From the NCBI GenBank assembly GCA_034435435.1, contig DAOTXN010000014.1:1-30619 (forward strand): a stretch of 30,619 nt of DNA. The letters run 5' to 3'. The position numbers were made by a program, and so were the translations under genes. A model generated the notes under the pieces. That model worked only from the letters and a program-made list of their open reading frames with translations, made no database searches and was not told where the DNA came from. Source of the DNA: DAOTXN01 sp034435435 (lineage in GTDB: Bacteria > Chloroflexota > Anaerolineae > S140-20). Positions 7,845 through 16,677 of this stretch are shown here, in pieces. Numbering within the stretch: position 1 is the stretch's first letter; each line of letters opens with the position of its first letter.

Positions 7845-7984
7845 AAAGGTCGTAAAAAGTGCTAGAGGGGGTCGTATTTTTCGGGTCAGGGGGTCGTAAA
7901 AGAGCGACAGGGGGTCGTATTTTTCGGGCCGGGGGTTGTAGAAGGGGGGTAGAGGGGGTGTATTTTTCGGCCCAGGGGGTTGTA
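7845..7984. repeat. Seven helically phased G-rich direct repeats, probable activator-binding array
   Basis: The plus-strand core GGGGGT(C/T)GTA, or a close variant, begins at 7867, 7889, 7910, 7931, 7954 and 7975. A degenerate seventh copy, AAAGGTCGTA, begins at 7845. Intervals are 22, 22, 21, 21, 23 and 21 bp, about two helical turns. The copies at 7867, 7910 and 7954 are followed by ATTTTTCGG, giving a higher-order 43-44 bp unit. The array fills the gap between the MalT-like regulator gene and the operon promoter, directly upstream of the -35 box. STAND/LuxR activators such as MalT bind short G-rich direct repeats upstream of promoters, so this is a plausible set of sites for the neighbouring regulator. 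Binding is inferred, not shown. Confidence 0.75.
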
Positions 7985-7992
7985 GGCCGACA

Positions 7993-10779
7993 TCAAACGT
8001 CGCGCTCTGCCGCCAACGACTCCCATTCGTGGAACCGGCGCACGGCCTGCACGCGGTTGTGCACCCCCAGCTTTTTATAGAGAGCGGTGGCGTGACATTT
8101 GACGGTGGCCGCGCTGATGACCAGTTGCGCGGCGATCTCCTGGTTGGTCCGCCCGGCGGCGATGAGCCGCCACACCGTTTGTTCCTGGCGGGTCAGGGGC
8201 GCAGCCGGCGCCAGCCACTCGCGCCGCAGCTCCCGATGCACGGCCACATTCTCCAAAAACGCGCACCGCTGCTCCGCGTCGGGGAGGCGCGCCGCCCACG
8301 CCTCCAACAGGCCACGCGCCGCGTGCAACACCTCCCGCGCCCGCGGGTCGTGGGCAGCTTGCAGGACGCGGTAGCAGCTCAGGTACAGGCGCAGCGGCTC
8401 TTCGGTCCCGGCCGGGCCGTGGGATTGCAGATAACTGAAGGCCTCTTCGACCTGGACCCTGGCCTGCGCCAACTCCCCCTGCGCCAGGCCGACGCGGGCC
8501 AGCCCGGCCCGTACCTCGGCGGCCAGGGCGGGCTGGCCCAACGCCTGGCGCAGGGCCAGGGCTGGTTGGTAGGCCGTGGCCGCCGCCTCCCACTGCCCCA
8601 GCCCTTCCCCGACCCGGCCCAACAAGGTCAACGCCAGGGCTTGCAGGGAACGCTCACCCAGCTCCTGCGCGATCTCTAGCGCCCCCTGGCCGCATTCGCG
8701 GGCGGCCTCGGGCCGGCCTTGCTGCTGCCACAGCAGGCCCAGGCGGACCAACCCCAGCCCTTCCAGCCAACGCAGGCCCATCTCGCGGCTCAGCTCCAGC
8801 GCGCGGGTGTAATCCTCCCTGGCCGCCTGATATGCGCCCAGGCGCTGCGCGGCAAAGCCCCGGTTGAGCTGGGCAATCGCCTCGCCCGGCCGGTCGCCCA
8901 GCGCCCCCTTGAGCGCCAGCGCCGCCGCGTACTCTTCCCGGGCCTGGTGATAGTCGCCCAGGTGATCGGCGATCACGCCCAGATTGTTGAGCAGGGCGCT
9001 GGCGCTGCGCCGCTGTCCCCGCTCGCGGCACAGTTGCAACGCCTGCTCGTAATGGGCCCGGGCGGCCGCGTAATCGCCCGCTTGCACGGCCAGGTTGCCC
9101 AGGCCGGTCAACGCTCCCACCTCCAGTTCGTTCCTTTCCCCATTCGTTGTTGTGTCTTGGGCGACAGCAAGGTTTTCCGAGAACTCCCCCAGGGAGCCGG
9201 CTCCGGTCGTTCGCGCCGCGTCCAGCGCCTGTTGATACAGCGCCCCGGCCAGCATCCGCTCTTCCTGGCGCGCGGCGAGGTGCGCCAGGTGCAGCAGACA
9301 AAAGGCCGCCTCCTCCACCTGTCCCACGGGGACGCTGCGCAGCCCCAGCGCACGCAGCGCCTCCAGGCTCTGCTCCAGCCGTTCTCGCGCCTGGGCGTAA
9401 CGCCCCAGGTGGTAGTCAAACACCCCCTGGCGGGCCAGGGCGCGCCACACGAGCGGCGGCGGTTGCGCCGTCGCCTGCAGCCCGGCCACTGCCCGGCCAA
9501 AGGCGGCCTCACCTTCCCGAAAGCGACCGCTCAGCTCGTAGTAGCGGTACAGGCCGGGCAGGCAGGCCGCGAGCACCTCCGCCTGACCACCGTCCGCCGC
9601 CCAGGCCCAGGCTTGTCGCAGGTTCTCCCGTTCCTCGTCCAGCCCCGCCAGCGCCCGCTCTGGCTCGTCCCCTTTCAGCGCCGCCTCCCGGCCCTGCAGC
9701 CAACCTGCGTAATAGCAGCTATGCCGCTCGCGCGTGCGCGCCTCTTCTTTGGAGACGGTGCTCAGTTGCTCCTGCGCCAAGCGGCGCAAGAGCTCTGGCG
9801 CCTGGTAGCGTCCCTCCGAAGTTCTGCGCAGCAGAGACTTGTCCACCAGCGCGGTCAGCAGGGGCAGCGTGGCCCCGGCCACCTGCTGCGCCGCCTCGGC
9901 CCAAAACCCGCCGCGAAACACGGCCAAGCGGCTGAAAGCGGCCCGTTCTTCCCCACTGAGCCGCTGCCAGGAATAGGCGAACGCGGCCCGCAGGCTGCGC
10001 TGGCGCTCCGGCACGTCGCGCAAAGAGGTCGCCAGAAAGTCCAGGTCGCGCTCTATCTGCGCGGCGATCTCGGCGCAGGGCAGCAGCCGCACCCAGGCCG
10101 CGGCCAGCTCGATGGCCAGCGGCAGCCCTTCCACCCATCGGCAGATGCGCACCACGCCGGGGCGCTGCGCTGGCGTCAGCGCAAAGCCCGGAACGAGCCG
10201 GCGCGCCGTGTGCACGAACAACTGCACCGCGGCGTAGCTGACTGCGTCCGGCGCGTGGGCGTCTGCTGGGAAGGGCAGCCCCTGCAATTCCAGCAGCCAT
10301 TCGCCGCCCAAGTTCAACCGTTCGCGGGAGGTGGCCAGGATTTTCAGCGCCGGGGCCGCCCGCAGCACCTGCGCCAGCAGCGCTACCCCCTCGCCCTCAC
10401 CGGCGGGGGAGCACAACTGCTCCAGGTTGTCCAGCACCAGCAGCGCGGTCCGCGGCCGGACAAAGTCAACGAGCTGGCTGCTGGCGTCTATGGTGGGGCA
10501 GAGGGGGAGCTGCAGGGCATTAGCCAGAGCAAAAGGCAGCTCGGCGGCCGCGTCGAGCGCCTCCAGCGGGACGAACCAGACCCCGTCGGCAAAGGCGGCG
10601 CGCTGCGCGGTCGCCGCCTGCAGGGCCAGGCGGGTTTTGCCGACGCCGCCGGGGCCGACCAGGGTCAGCAGGCGGCAGGCCGGGTCGCGCAGCAGCCGGG
10701 CGATCTCGGCCAGCTCGGGTTCGCGGCCCACGAGGGGGGTGAGCGGGCAGGGCAGGTGATGCGCATGACCGTCGGGCAT
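7993..10779 (-). CDS. MalT-like STAND ATPase transcriptional regulator with TPR region and LuxR-type HTH
   Basis: The 928-residue protein starts with an NB-ARC/AAA-like ATPase: Walker A GPGGVGKT (42-49), Walker B ALLVLDN (112-118) and the ATSRERL sensor segment (149-155). A long helical region with tetratricopeptide-like repeats follows (about 430-800; many LGxxxxAxxxYxxAL motifs). A C-terminal LuxR-family helix-turn-helix (862-917) contains LTRQEQTVWRLIAAGRTNQEIA and a VKCHATALYKKLGV recognition helix. This is the architecture of MalT and related signal-transduction ATPases that activate transcription when an inducer and ATP drive oligomerisation. It lies directly upstream of, and in the same direction as, the thioredoxin/peptide operon and abuts the repeat array at 7845-7984. 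That operon is therefore the obvious target. ATG 10779 is preceded by GGCGGAGAGAC. Confidence 0.9.
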   Translation of the reverse strand: MPDGHAHHLPCPLTPLVGREPELAEIARLLRDPACRLLTLVGPGGVGKTRLALQAATAQRAAFADGVWFVPLEALDAAAELPFALANALQLPLCPTIDASSQLVDFVRPRTALLVLDNLEQLCSPAGEGEGVALLAQVLRAAPALKILATSRERLNLGGEWLLELQGLPFPADAHAPDAVSYAAVQLFVHTARRLVPGFALTPAQRPGVVRICRWVEGLPLAIELAAAWVRLLPCAEIAAQIERDLDFLATSLRDVPERQRSLRAAFAYSWQRLSGEERAAFSRLAVFRGGFWAEAAQQVAGATLPLLTALVDKSLLRRTSEGRYQAPELLRRLAQEQLSTVSKEEARTRERHSCYYAGWLQGREAALKGDEPERALAGLDEERENLRQAWAWAADGGQAEVLAACLPGLYRYYELSGRFREGEAAFGRAVAGLQATAQPPPLVWRALARQGVFDYHLGRYAQARERLEQSLEALRALGLRSVPVGQVEEAAFCLLHLAHLAARQEERMLAGALYQQALDAARTTGAGSLGEFSENLAVAQDTTTNGERNELEVGALTGLGNLAVQAGDYAAARAHYEQALQLCRERGQRRSASALLNNLGVIADHLGDYHQAREEYAAALALKGALGDRPGEAIAQLNRGFAAQRLGAYQAAREDYTRALELSREMGLRWLEGLGLVRLGLLWQQQGRPEAARECGQGALEIAQELGERSLQALALTLLGRVGEGLGQWEAAATAYQPALALRQALGQPALAAEVRAGLARVGLAQGELAQARVQVEEAFSYLQSHGPAGTEEPLRLYLSCYRVLQAAHDPRAREVLHAARGLLEAWAARLPDAEQRCAFLENVAVHRELRREWLAPAAPLTRQEQTVWRLIAAGRTNQEIAAQLVISAATVKCHATALYKKLGVHNRVQAVRRFHEWESLAAERDV

Positions 10780-10973
10780 TCAGTCTCTCCGCCGGAAAAG
10801 TTGATCGGATGGCTCAATTGGGTCAAGCGGAATGCAGCGTGCATGATAGCACAAAATGTAGGGAGAGCAAATGGGTGGTCTTTGCTACGCGGGGCCGTCA
10901 CGCCGCGTCGGTAGATGGTGGTTTCACAGGTGTCTGGCCGCCAACAGTAGGGTGGAGAGGAGGGTTGAGATTG

Positions 10974-10990
10974 GTTTCACAGTGTGAAAC
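10974..10990. promoter_or_regulatory. 17-bp perfect palindrome, possible operator
   Basis: GTTTCACA and TGTGAAAC flank a single central G. Partial copies, GTTTCACA (10921-10928) and GTGAAAC (10998-11004), lie nearby. The one-base centre makes an RNA hairpin unlikely, so a dimeric protein site is more likely. It lies in the 249-bp gap upstream of the regulator gene and just downstream of the toxin-like gene. It might control either the regulator or read-through from the pair upstream. The rest of this gap shows no gene. Confidence 0.45.
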
Positions 10991-11028
10991 GTATTGCGTG
11001 AAACGTAAAGGGCATTGTACTCGCGGGA

Positions 11029-11412
11029 CTAACCTGTTCGCTCGGCAAACTCGGCCAGGTCGCGATAGCTGTTTTCCATCTCATCGGCAGCCACCGTGTC
11101 CAAGAGACGCACGACCCGCCGCAGCATCTCGCCAATCGGTAATTGTTCAGAGACAATCACCCCATAATGTTTGCGACCGCCGCGCCACCATTCCTCGAAT
11201 AGCGGCTCAAAGTGCCTGGCGTTACACGTGAGAATTACACGCCCTTGACTGGCGGCGTACTCTAACTGATCTTTGTCATCCAGGGCCGCGTTGCCAGCCT
11301 CGTAAGCGGACAGGGCATCGAACCCCCTGCGGCGGATTTGTGCTGCCAATTTACCGTGTACGTCTGCGTCGGTGTAAAGGGCTATAAAGAGGCGTGCCGC
11401 TTCATGCGCCAT
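11029..11412 (-). CDS. DUF5615 PIN-like protein, probable toxin
   Basis: The 127-residue protein matches the DUF5615 (PIN-like, VapC-related) pattern: an LYTDADV strand near the start, RRGFDALSAYEAGN, an LDDKDQLEYAASQGRVILTCNARHF stretch and a VIVSEQ strand. Acidic residues in TDAD and LDDKDQ are in place for a metal-dependent nuclease-like site. The usual Asp of the T(H/F)xxDF segment is replaced by NAR. Its start overlaps the end of the DUF433 gene by 31 nt, the coupled order antitoxin then toxin seen in VapBC45/DUF433-DUF5615 modules. The expected role is RNA cleavage or growth inhibition restrained by its partner. No toxicity can be inferred from sequence alone. Confidence 0.8.
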   Translation of the reverse strand: MAHEAARLFIALYTDADVHGKLAAQIRRRGFDALSAYEAGNAALDDKDQLEYAASQGRVILTCNARHFEPLFEEWWRGGRKHYGVIVSEQLPIGEMLRRVVRLLDTVAADEMENSYRDLAEFAERTG

Positions 11413-11768
11413 TGCGCCTCCCGATTCTCTCGAATGTAATCTTCGACCTCACCAGGATGATCGTAGTAATATCCCAGGGCGTCATGGACCTGGGCCAACG
11501 TCAGCACCGGATAAGCTTCTACGATTTGTTCCGGGGTATCGCCGAGGCGCATGCGCTCCACCACCGTGCGCACGGTGATCGCGCTGCCACGAATGGTCGG
11601 CTCTCCGCGATGTTTCTGGGGGTCGCGTATGACGTGTGGGTGTTCTGTCACTTTGCCCTGCGAGCCGAGTTCCATCCATTGTGTCAATTGGGTCTTGAGG
11701 TCAACCAGCTCTTGCCGTATCGTTCCCAGTTCAGCATGAATTCGTTCGATTTCTGTAGTTGCGCTCAT
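11382..11768 (-). CDS. DUF433 domain protein, probable antitoxin
   Basis: The first 35 residues of this 128-residue protein form a likely coiled coil (IERIHAELGTIRQELVDLKTQL). The remainder is a DUF433 domain with the diagnostic stretch HRGEPTIRGSAITVRTVVERM (about 52-72), followed by GDTPEQIVEAYPVLTLAQVHDAL and YYDHPGEVEDYI. DUF433 folds as a small winged-helix-like domain. It is paired with DUF5615 or VapC toxins, where it acts as antitoxin and autorepressor. The ATG at 11768 follows GGAGGGTACG. The N-terminal coiled coil is longer than in minimal DUF433 antitoxins. Confidence 0.8.
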   Translation of the reverse strand: MSATTEIERIHAELGTIRQELVDLKTQLTQWMELGSQGKVTEHPHVIRDPQKHRGEPTIRGSAITVRTVVERMRLGDTPEQIVEAYPVLTLAQVHDALGYYYDHPGEVEDYIRENREAQWRMKRHASL

Positions 11769-11875
11769 CGTACCCTCCTGGCAACTATCGCGGCGCGCCG
11801 TTGCCTTGCAAGCAGCTCGTTCATTCGTCCACTCGTGATTCTCAACTCGTTCCTTCTCTATTCACGCCACATTGT

Positions 11876-11916
11876 ACCTCAAGCGGGTGACGACGGCAAC
11901 CCGCTGACCTTGAGGT
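11876..11916. other. Imperfect stem-loop in the gap between the ABC ATPase and the toxin-antitoxin pair
   Basis: ACCTCAAG (11876-11883) pairs with CTTGAGGT (11909-11916), and CGGGT with ACCCG inside, leaving a 5-nt bulge on one side. No strong T-run follows on either strand, so a factor-independent terminator is only weakly supported. The surrounding gap (11769-12115, 347 bp) holds no recognisable gene. It must include the promoter of the toxin-antitoxin pair and the 3' end of the ATPase transcript. Confidence 0.35.
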
Positions 11917-12115
11917 TATTGTGGCATGGCATGGTTGCGGTGTGGTTGGGATGAGGTTAAGGTTTCGCAACATGGGAGATGCGCCGCACTGTGTTCACTA
12001 GACGCATCAGCGCTGGGTTTTAAAGAGTGGAAAGGAAACAAGGAATGATTCATCAATTCTCAGTGATGTACGGGGAGCTCTACCGTCAAAGTCTGTGAAC
12101 GCATCAAATCAGAGT

Positions 12116-12988
<873 letters not shown>

Positions 12989-13001
12989 TTTTTGCACCTC
13001 T

Positions 13002-13745
13002 TTACATACTCCAGTGGCGCTGAGGATCACGAGCCAGCGCAAATCCAGCGGCAAAGAAAAGCAGTCCCAACCCCGACAGCACCCAGCGGTTAAGTGCCAT
13101 CTGATCCATTGGCAGGCCGGCGAAAACAGGAAACAGGTATAAAGAAAGTACTTGATTTTCGACCAAGATTCTCCCTGGCATCAGTACTTGCAAGATCCAC
13201 ACTACTACGCCGACCAGAACGCCGGCCTGCGCACTACGCAGCCCTTGTGCAATCAACAAACCCAGGCCGCTCAGGCAAATCGTCGGCGGCGCCCAGGCCT
13301 GAACAAGTAGCCACAGATTATGGGGCTGTAGTAAAGTTTGAACCGCCAAAAAGATCATCTGAACTATACCGACTGGTAACACCATCATACCTGCTAACCA
13401 GACCAGTCGCGCACCCAGTAAGGCCGCTACAGAGCGGGGGCAGGTGTAAAGCAGTTCGAGGGGAGGATCGTTTTCAGGGCTAAACAGATAAGCAGTCGAG
13501 ACTGCACCTGCCAATGGCAGCAACAGTTCGCAGACCAGTTGGAAATGCTGCCCCGGTTGGTCAGATTGATCCAGGATGATCGCCGCCGCTACTGCCAGCA
13601 CCGCTGCACTACCCCAGGGCAGTTGTCGCCCGACGACCTTGCGCTGCGCCCAAATGAGGTGCCAGGCGTCGTGAAGGGTGAAAACCAACCGTGAATAGCC
13701 CCCTGCCCAATTGCCCCACTCTTTGTTCGCCGGTTGCCTGTTCAT
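13002..13745 (-). CDS. Multispanning membrane protein, probable ABC-2 permease subunit
   Basis: This 247-residue protein has about six hydrophobic segments (for example SAAVLAVAAAIIL, LVCELLLPLAGAVSTAYLF, LVWLAGMMVLPVGIVQMIFL and VLSGLGLLFFAAGFAL). Its first codon overlaps the stop of the upstream gene (TAATG), and the ATPase gene follows 13 nt downstream. The cytoplasmic N-terminus, paired segments and position fit an ABC-2-like permease subunit. No catalytic motif is visible. The substrate cannot be inferred. Confidence 0.7.
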   Translation of the reverse strand: MNRQPANKEWGNWAGGYSRLVFTLHDAWHLIWAQRKVVGRQLPWGSAAVLAVAAAIILDQSDQPGQHFQLVCELLLPLAGAVSTAYLFSPENDPPLELLYTCPRSVAALLGARLVWLAGMMVLPVGIVQMIFLAVQTLLQPHNLWLLVQAWAPPTICLSGLGLLIAQGLRSAQAGVLVGVVVWILQVLMPGRILVENQVLSLYLFPVFAGLPMDQMALNRWVLSGLGLLFFAAGFALARDPQRHWSM

Positions 13746-15517
13746 TATCGCAGCCTTTGTAACAAATCGTATCTGTCAGCGTAGCCTCCGTTATGGGCAT
13801 TTAGCCAGTCGTGTAATATTCTGCCCAACGCCTCGTCGCCTAGCCTGACCCAAGCCTCTACCAGGTCGAGGCTGGCGGGTGTTAAATCTATCATGTCATA
13901 CGGAATGGCAAGGGCTGGCAAGATGCCATGTCGGATCAGCTCTCTCTCAGCCTCATGTGTCAAAGTCCATGTTTGTTCCATTTCGACTACACTCTCAAAA
14001 GTAGACGGCTCTTGACCCAAGACCCTGTTAAGCAACGTCGCTTCGTTAACACGGTCCACCGCCTGACCGGTCGTCCCCAGCCATGCGCCTGCCGATACAC
14101 TGGACAGCAGATCCAGAAACAAATCGCGGGGAAGCACCTGCAACGTGCAGCTCGCATCAGCCATACAATCCGTGTTCGTAAAAGGACAGGCGGTAACATA
14201 GTGCGGCGACGCAAAGTCAAGCCGCGCCGACCACCAGGCAGCCATTGCCTCGCGTGAACGCGCGCGACGCCGATCCACCGCGTCGCCCTCAACCCGCGCA
14301 CCGGTCCAACCGTCACGTTGACGATTCACAAAGGCTGTTCCTTCAGGGATAAACAGAATATCTCGACCGGATGAGGTGCTGGCAGCGACCGGCTGTAGAA
14401 TGAGCGGGACTTGAACCATGGTGACGGTGGGTGTCGTTTCTTCCAGCCATTGACTCAAACCTGTATAAGCAGCCGCGTAATCAAAAGCTTCTTCTTGCGC
14501 CACCGTATCTCCCAGGTCGGCCAGGAAAGCCTGCCCTCCTGCGACAGCCAGCCGCTGGAGTTTATCCGATGGATAACTGGCGACGAGGGGAGCAGGCCAA
14601 CGACCCTCCCAAACCAGCTCGCCCGCTGGGGTCTCCCGCCCGGTGTGAAAAGTTTGTCGCCCCGCGGGCAGCCGCACCGTCAAGCGACCTACCGCCTCGC
14701 GCCGCACCGAGTGGGATAACGGCCAGGGATACCAATCTCCATCACGCATCAGAAAGGCTACGTCTTGCCCCAGGTAAGATTTGGCTTCCACAACCTGATG
14801 CAAGCAAACATCAAGGTCACGATAGGCCACACGTGGCGTCTTGTAACGCCCCTGATAGAAAACCTTCACCACCCAAGGCGCGCCGGATTCGAGAGGGAGC
14901 ACTGGATACAAAGTCAACTCCAACCCGGTTCGGGCAAAGGCCACCTCTTTCTCCGTCTCAAGCTCAATAACACGCTCGACCTGCAATCCACTGTTAAGAA
15001 GCAGCGGCACTTCTTCCAAAGCCCCCTTACCCTCATAATGGAGGGTGAGGGTTGTCTCTCCTCGCATCTGGCTGTTGTTTGGGGTCAAAGACACTTTTGC
15101 TGCCACAGCGAGCACCTTGAGCGCCGACCAATCAAGAAGCGGCCGGTTAGGCGGCGGGGCAAACTCGCCGTAAACGTATCGGGAAGCCAGGCCGTCAGAT
15201 GGAGCATCCACTACGAGCAGTTGCACCGGGAGCGGGTCTGCTTGCAGCCAGGCGGCGCTATGTTTCAGCGTCGCCCACCCTCCAATAGCCAGTCCCAACC
15301 CTGCGATGCTCGCCAGCCCTAGTTTCCACATTGAGGCAGGATACAACCGGACACGGCGTTCACGCCAAACGTAGAGCATTACAACCCAGATGAGCATGAT
15401 GAGGGCAACGCCGCTCCACAACGCGCGATTGGCGGCCAATAGCGTTCGATCAGGTCCCAGGCCGAGAATAGCAGAATAAAAAACTCCCCTGGGTACTGGT
15501 TGACTGACAAAACTCAT
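13745..15517 (-). CDS. 5'-truncated ABC-2/M1-peptidase-like membrane protein
   Basis: Two transmembrane helices (about 32-51 and 62-84) precede a large extracytoplasmic domain that resembles the M1-aminopeptidase-like part of ABC permease/M1 fusion proteins. Such fusions are normally far longer, with an N-terminal bundle of many helices. Here residues 1-7 (MSFVSQP) are encoded by the terminal repeat of the adjacent insertion sequence, and native coding begins at about VPRGVF. The 5' part of the gene is therefore gone. Where active M1 enzymes have HExxHxWW, this protein reads REAMAAWW (422-429): both zinc-binding histidines are absent. It is probably a decayed component of the exporter with the two genes downstream. 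Confidence 0.65.
   Translation of the reverse strand: MSFVSQPVPRGVFYSAILGLGPDRTLLAANRALWSGVALIMLIWVVMLYVWRERRVRLYPASMWKLGLASIAGLGLAIGGWATLKHSAAWLQADPLPVQLLVVDAPSDGLASRYVYGEFAPPPNRPLLDWSALKVLAVAAKVSLTPNNSQMRGETTLTLHYEGKGALEEVPLLLNSGLQVERVIELETEKEVAFARTGLELTLYPVLPLESGAPWVVKVFYQGRYKTPRVAYRDLDVCLHQVVEAKSYLGQDVAFLMRDGDWYPWPLSHSVRREAVGRLTVRLPAGRQTFHTGRETPAGELVWEGRWPAPLVASYPSDKLQRLAVAGGQAFLADLGDTVAQEEAFDYAAAYTGLSQWLEETTPTVTMVQVPLILQPVAASTSSGRDILFIPEGTAFVNRQRDGWTGARVEGDAVDRRRARSREAMAAWWSARLDFASPHYVTACPFTNTDCMADASCTLQVLPRDLFLDLLSSVSAGAWLGTTGQAVDRVNEATLLNRVLGQEPSTFESVVEMEQTWTLTHEAERELIRHGILPALAIPYDMIDLTPASLDLVEAWVRLGDEALGRILHDWLNAHNGGYADRYDLLQRLR
15496..15512 (+). repeat. Left terminal inverted repeat of the insertion sequence
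   Basis: CTGGTTGACTGACAAAA is exactly complementary to the repeat at 16753-16769. It lies 1 nt beyond the transposase stop codon. Read on the minus strand, its DNA supplies the first codons of the truncated membrane protein. Confidence 0.85.
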
Positions 15518-16677
15518 TCATAACGGGCATACTGTACAGAGAACTGAAGTGGCGGTCGGCTCTGATCCTGAGTGCGTGAAGCTATAGCTGGCTCAGGGTC
15601 AGGGTCGCTGGACAGGTGAAGCCAGGTAATGAGAGCAAAGCCCTTGGTCAACGCGGTCTTGACCCAATCCCAGCCGATTTTGAGGTAGCTGCTACCGCGG
15701 AACCAATGCGGGTCTACCCAGCGACGCTGGCCTTGCTTGACCACTTGTGTACCCTGGGACACCAAGTAGAGCGTGGAAATGGCTAGCACGAAGCACAAAC
15801 GTGATAGGACATGGGCGGAACGCAGCAGCGATGATTCCAACTGGAACCCGTTGGACTTGTCGTCCAAGAAGTTCTCTTCGATGTCGAAGCGCAGACCGTA
15901 CTCGTCAAAGGTCTCCAGGCCTGTGGGTTCGTCGCTGATGACAAACCAACTCTCGGTGCCACCTCGGGGTCTCGCCAACGCGAGGTGCACCGGTCCGAAG
16001 CGCTGGGCTGTGATGAACACGCCGTGCCAGAAGCGGGCCTGCCCACAAGCCAGGGGGACGTTTTTGACCTGGCGGCGGCGCTGACCAGCGCGATAGACCC
16101 AGAAATTACCCTTGATACGGATGCGATAATGCCAGCCCAAGCGTTTGAGGTGCGCCATCAAGTCGATGTCGGCAAAGCCGCGATCAGCCAGGAAGACCAC
16201 TTGGCAGCCCAGGGGCAACAACTCGGCGGCCTTGTCCAACAAGTCTTGGTACACCTCATACGCGACGCTGCTACTGCTGTGCTCCACAACCTGCCATACC
16301 AGGGACACCGCTCGCCCGCGATAGACCACCGAGATGCGGATCAGGCAATATTGGTTCCACAACATCGATGTGTCCAAGGCCAGGTACAGTTTGTGTTGTC
16401 CCCATTCAGCCAAGGCCTGCTGCATCAGCGGACCGTAAAGACTGTGCACCTCGATCCGCGGGTTGTTCAGCCAGCGCGTGAACCGACGCACCGTGCTTTG
16501 GGCGTACACGGCGCGACCGTGTACGTACGGCTGCCACGCCGGCAGGCTAATCGTTCCCGACTGCATCAAACCGGTCATCATCCAGGCCAGTGTTTTGAGA
16601 TGTCGAATATCCAACCAGTTCCGATGTTTGCGCAATACTTGAACCAGTGTATGATAAAGACGAAGCGAGTTTTCCAT
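15514..16677 (-). CDS. IS4-superfamily-like DDE transposase
   Basis: The 387-residue protein has an RNase-H-like DDE core. The first Asp lies in LALDTSMLW (D102), the second in FLADRGFADI (D165), and the Glu in FDIEENFLDDKSNGFQLE (E267 or E268). That last motif corresponds to the Y-(2)-R-(3)-E-(6)-K region of IS4-like enzymes, with K274 downstream. The ATG at 16677 follows AGGAGAGTG. The frame is intact and the ends of the element are perfect, so it is probably still active or recently active. Its stop (TGA) overlaps the ATG at which the adjacent truncated gene now begins. Confidence 0.9.
   Translation of the reverse strand: MENSLRLYHTLVQVLRKHRNWLDIRHLKTLAWMMTGLMQSGTISLPAWQPYVHGRAVYAQSTVRRFTRWLNNPRIEVHSLYGPLMQQALAEWGQHKLYLALDTSMLWNQYCLIRISVVYRGRAVSLVWQVVEHSSSSVAYEVYQDLLDKAAELLPLGCQVVFLADRGFADIDLMAHLKRLGWHYRIRIKGNFWVYRAGQRRRQVKNVPLACGQARFWHGVFITAQRFGPVHLALARPRGGTESWFVISDEPTGLETFDEYGLRFDIEENFLDDKSNGFQLESSLLRSAHVLSRLCFVLAISTLYLVSQGTQVVKQGQRRWVDPHWFRGSSYLKIGWDWVKTALTKGFALITWLHLSSDPDPEPAIASRTQDQSRPPLQFSVQYARYE

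Noticed and set aside
7845..7984. Possible CRISPR array
   Set aside because: The repeated unit is only about 10 bp, the spacing of 21-23 bp is too short for repeat plus spacer, alternate copies share the intervening sequence, and no cas gene is nearby.
8719..10914. 731-codon plus-strand open frame opposite the regulator gene
   Set aside because: It is antisense to a gene with clear ATPase, TPR and HTH motifs. The frame stays open because of high GC content. Its translation is low-complexity Arg/Gln/Pro-rich with no recognisable domain.
12989..13054. ATG 13054 as start of the ABC ATPase
   Set aside because: It would overlap the preceding gene by 53 nt and add non-homologous residues. GTG 12988 has AAAGAGG at good spacing.
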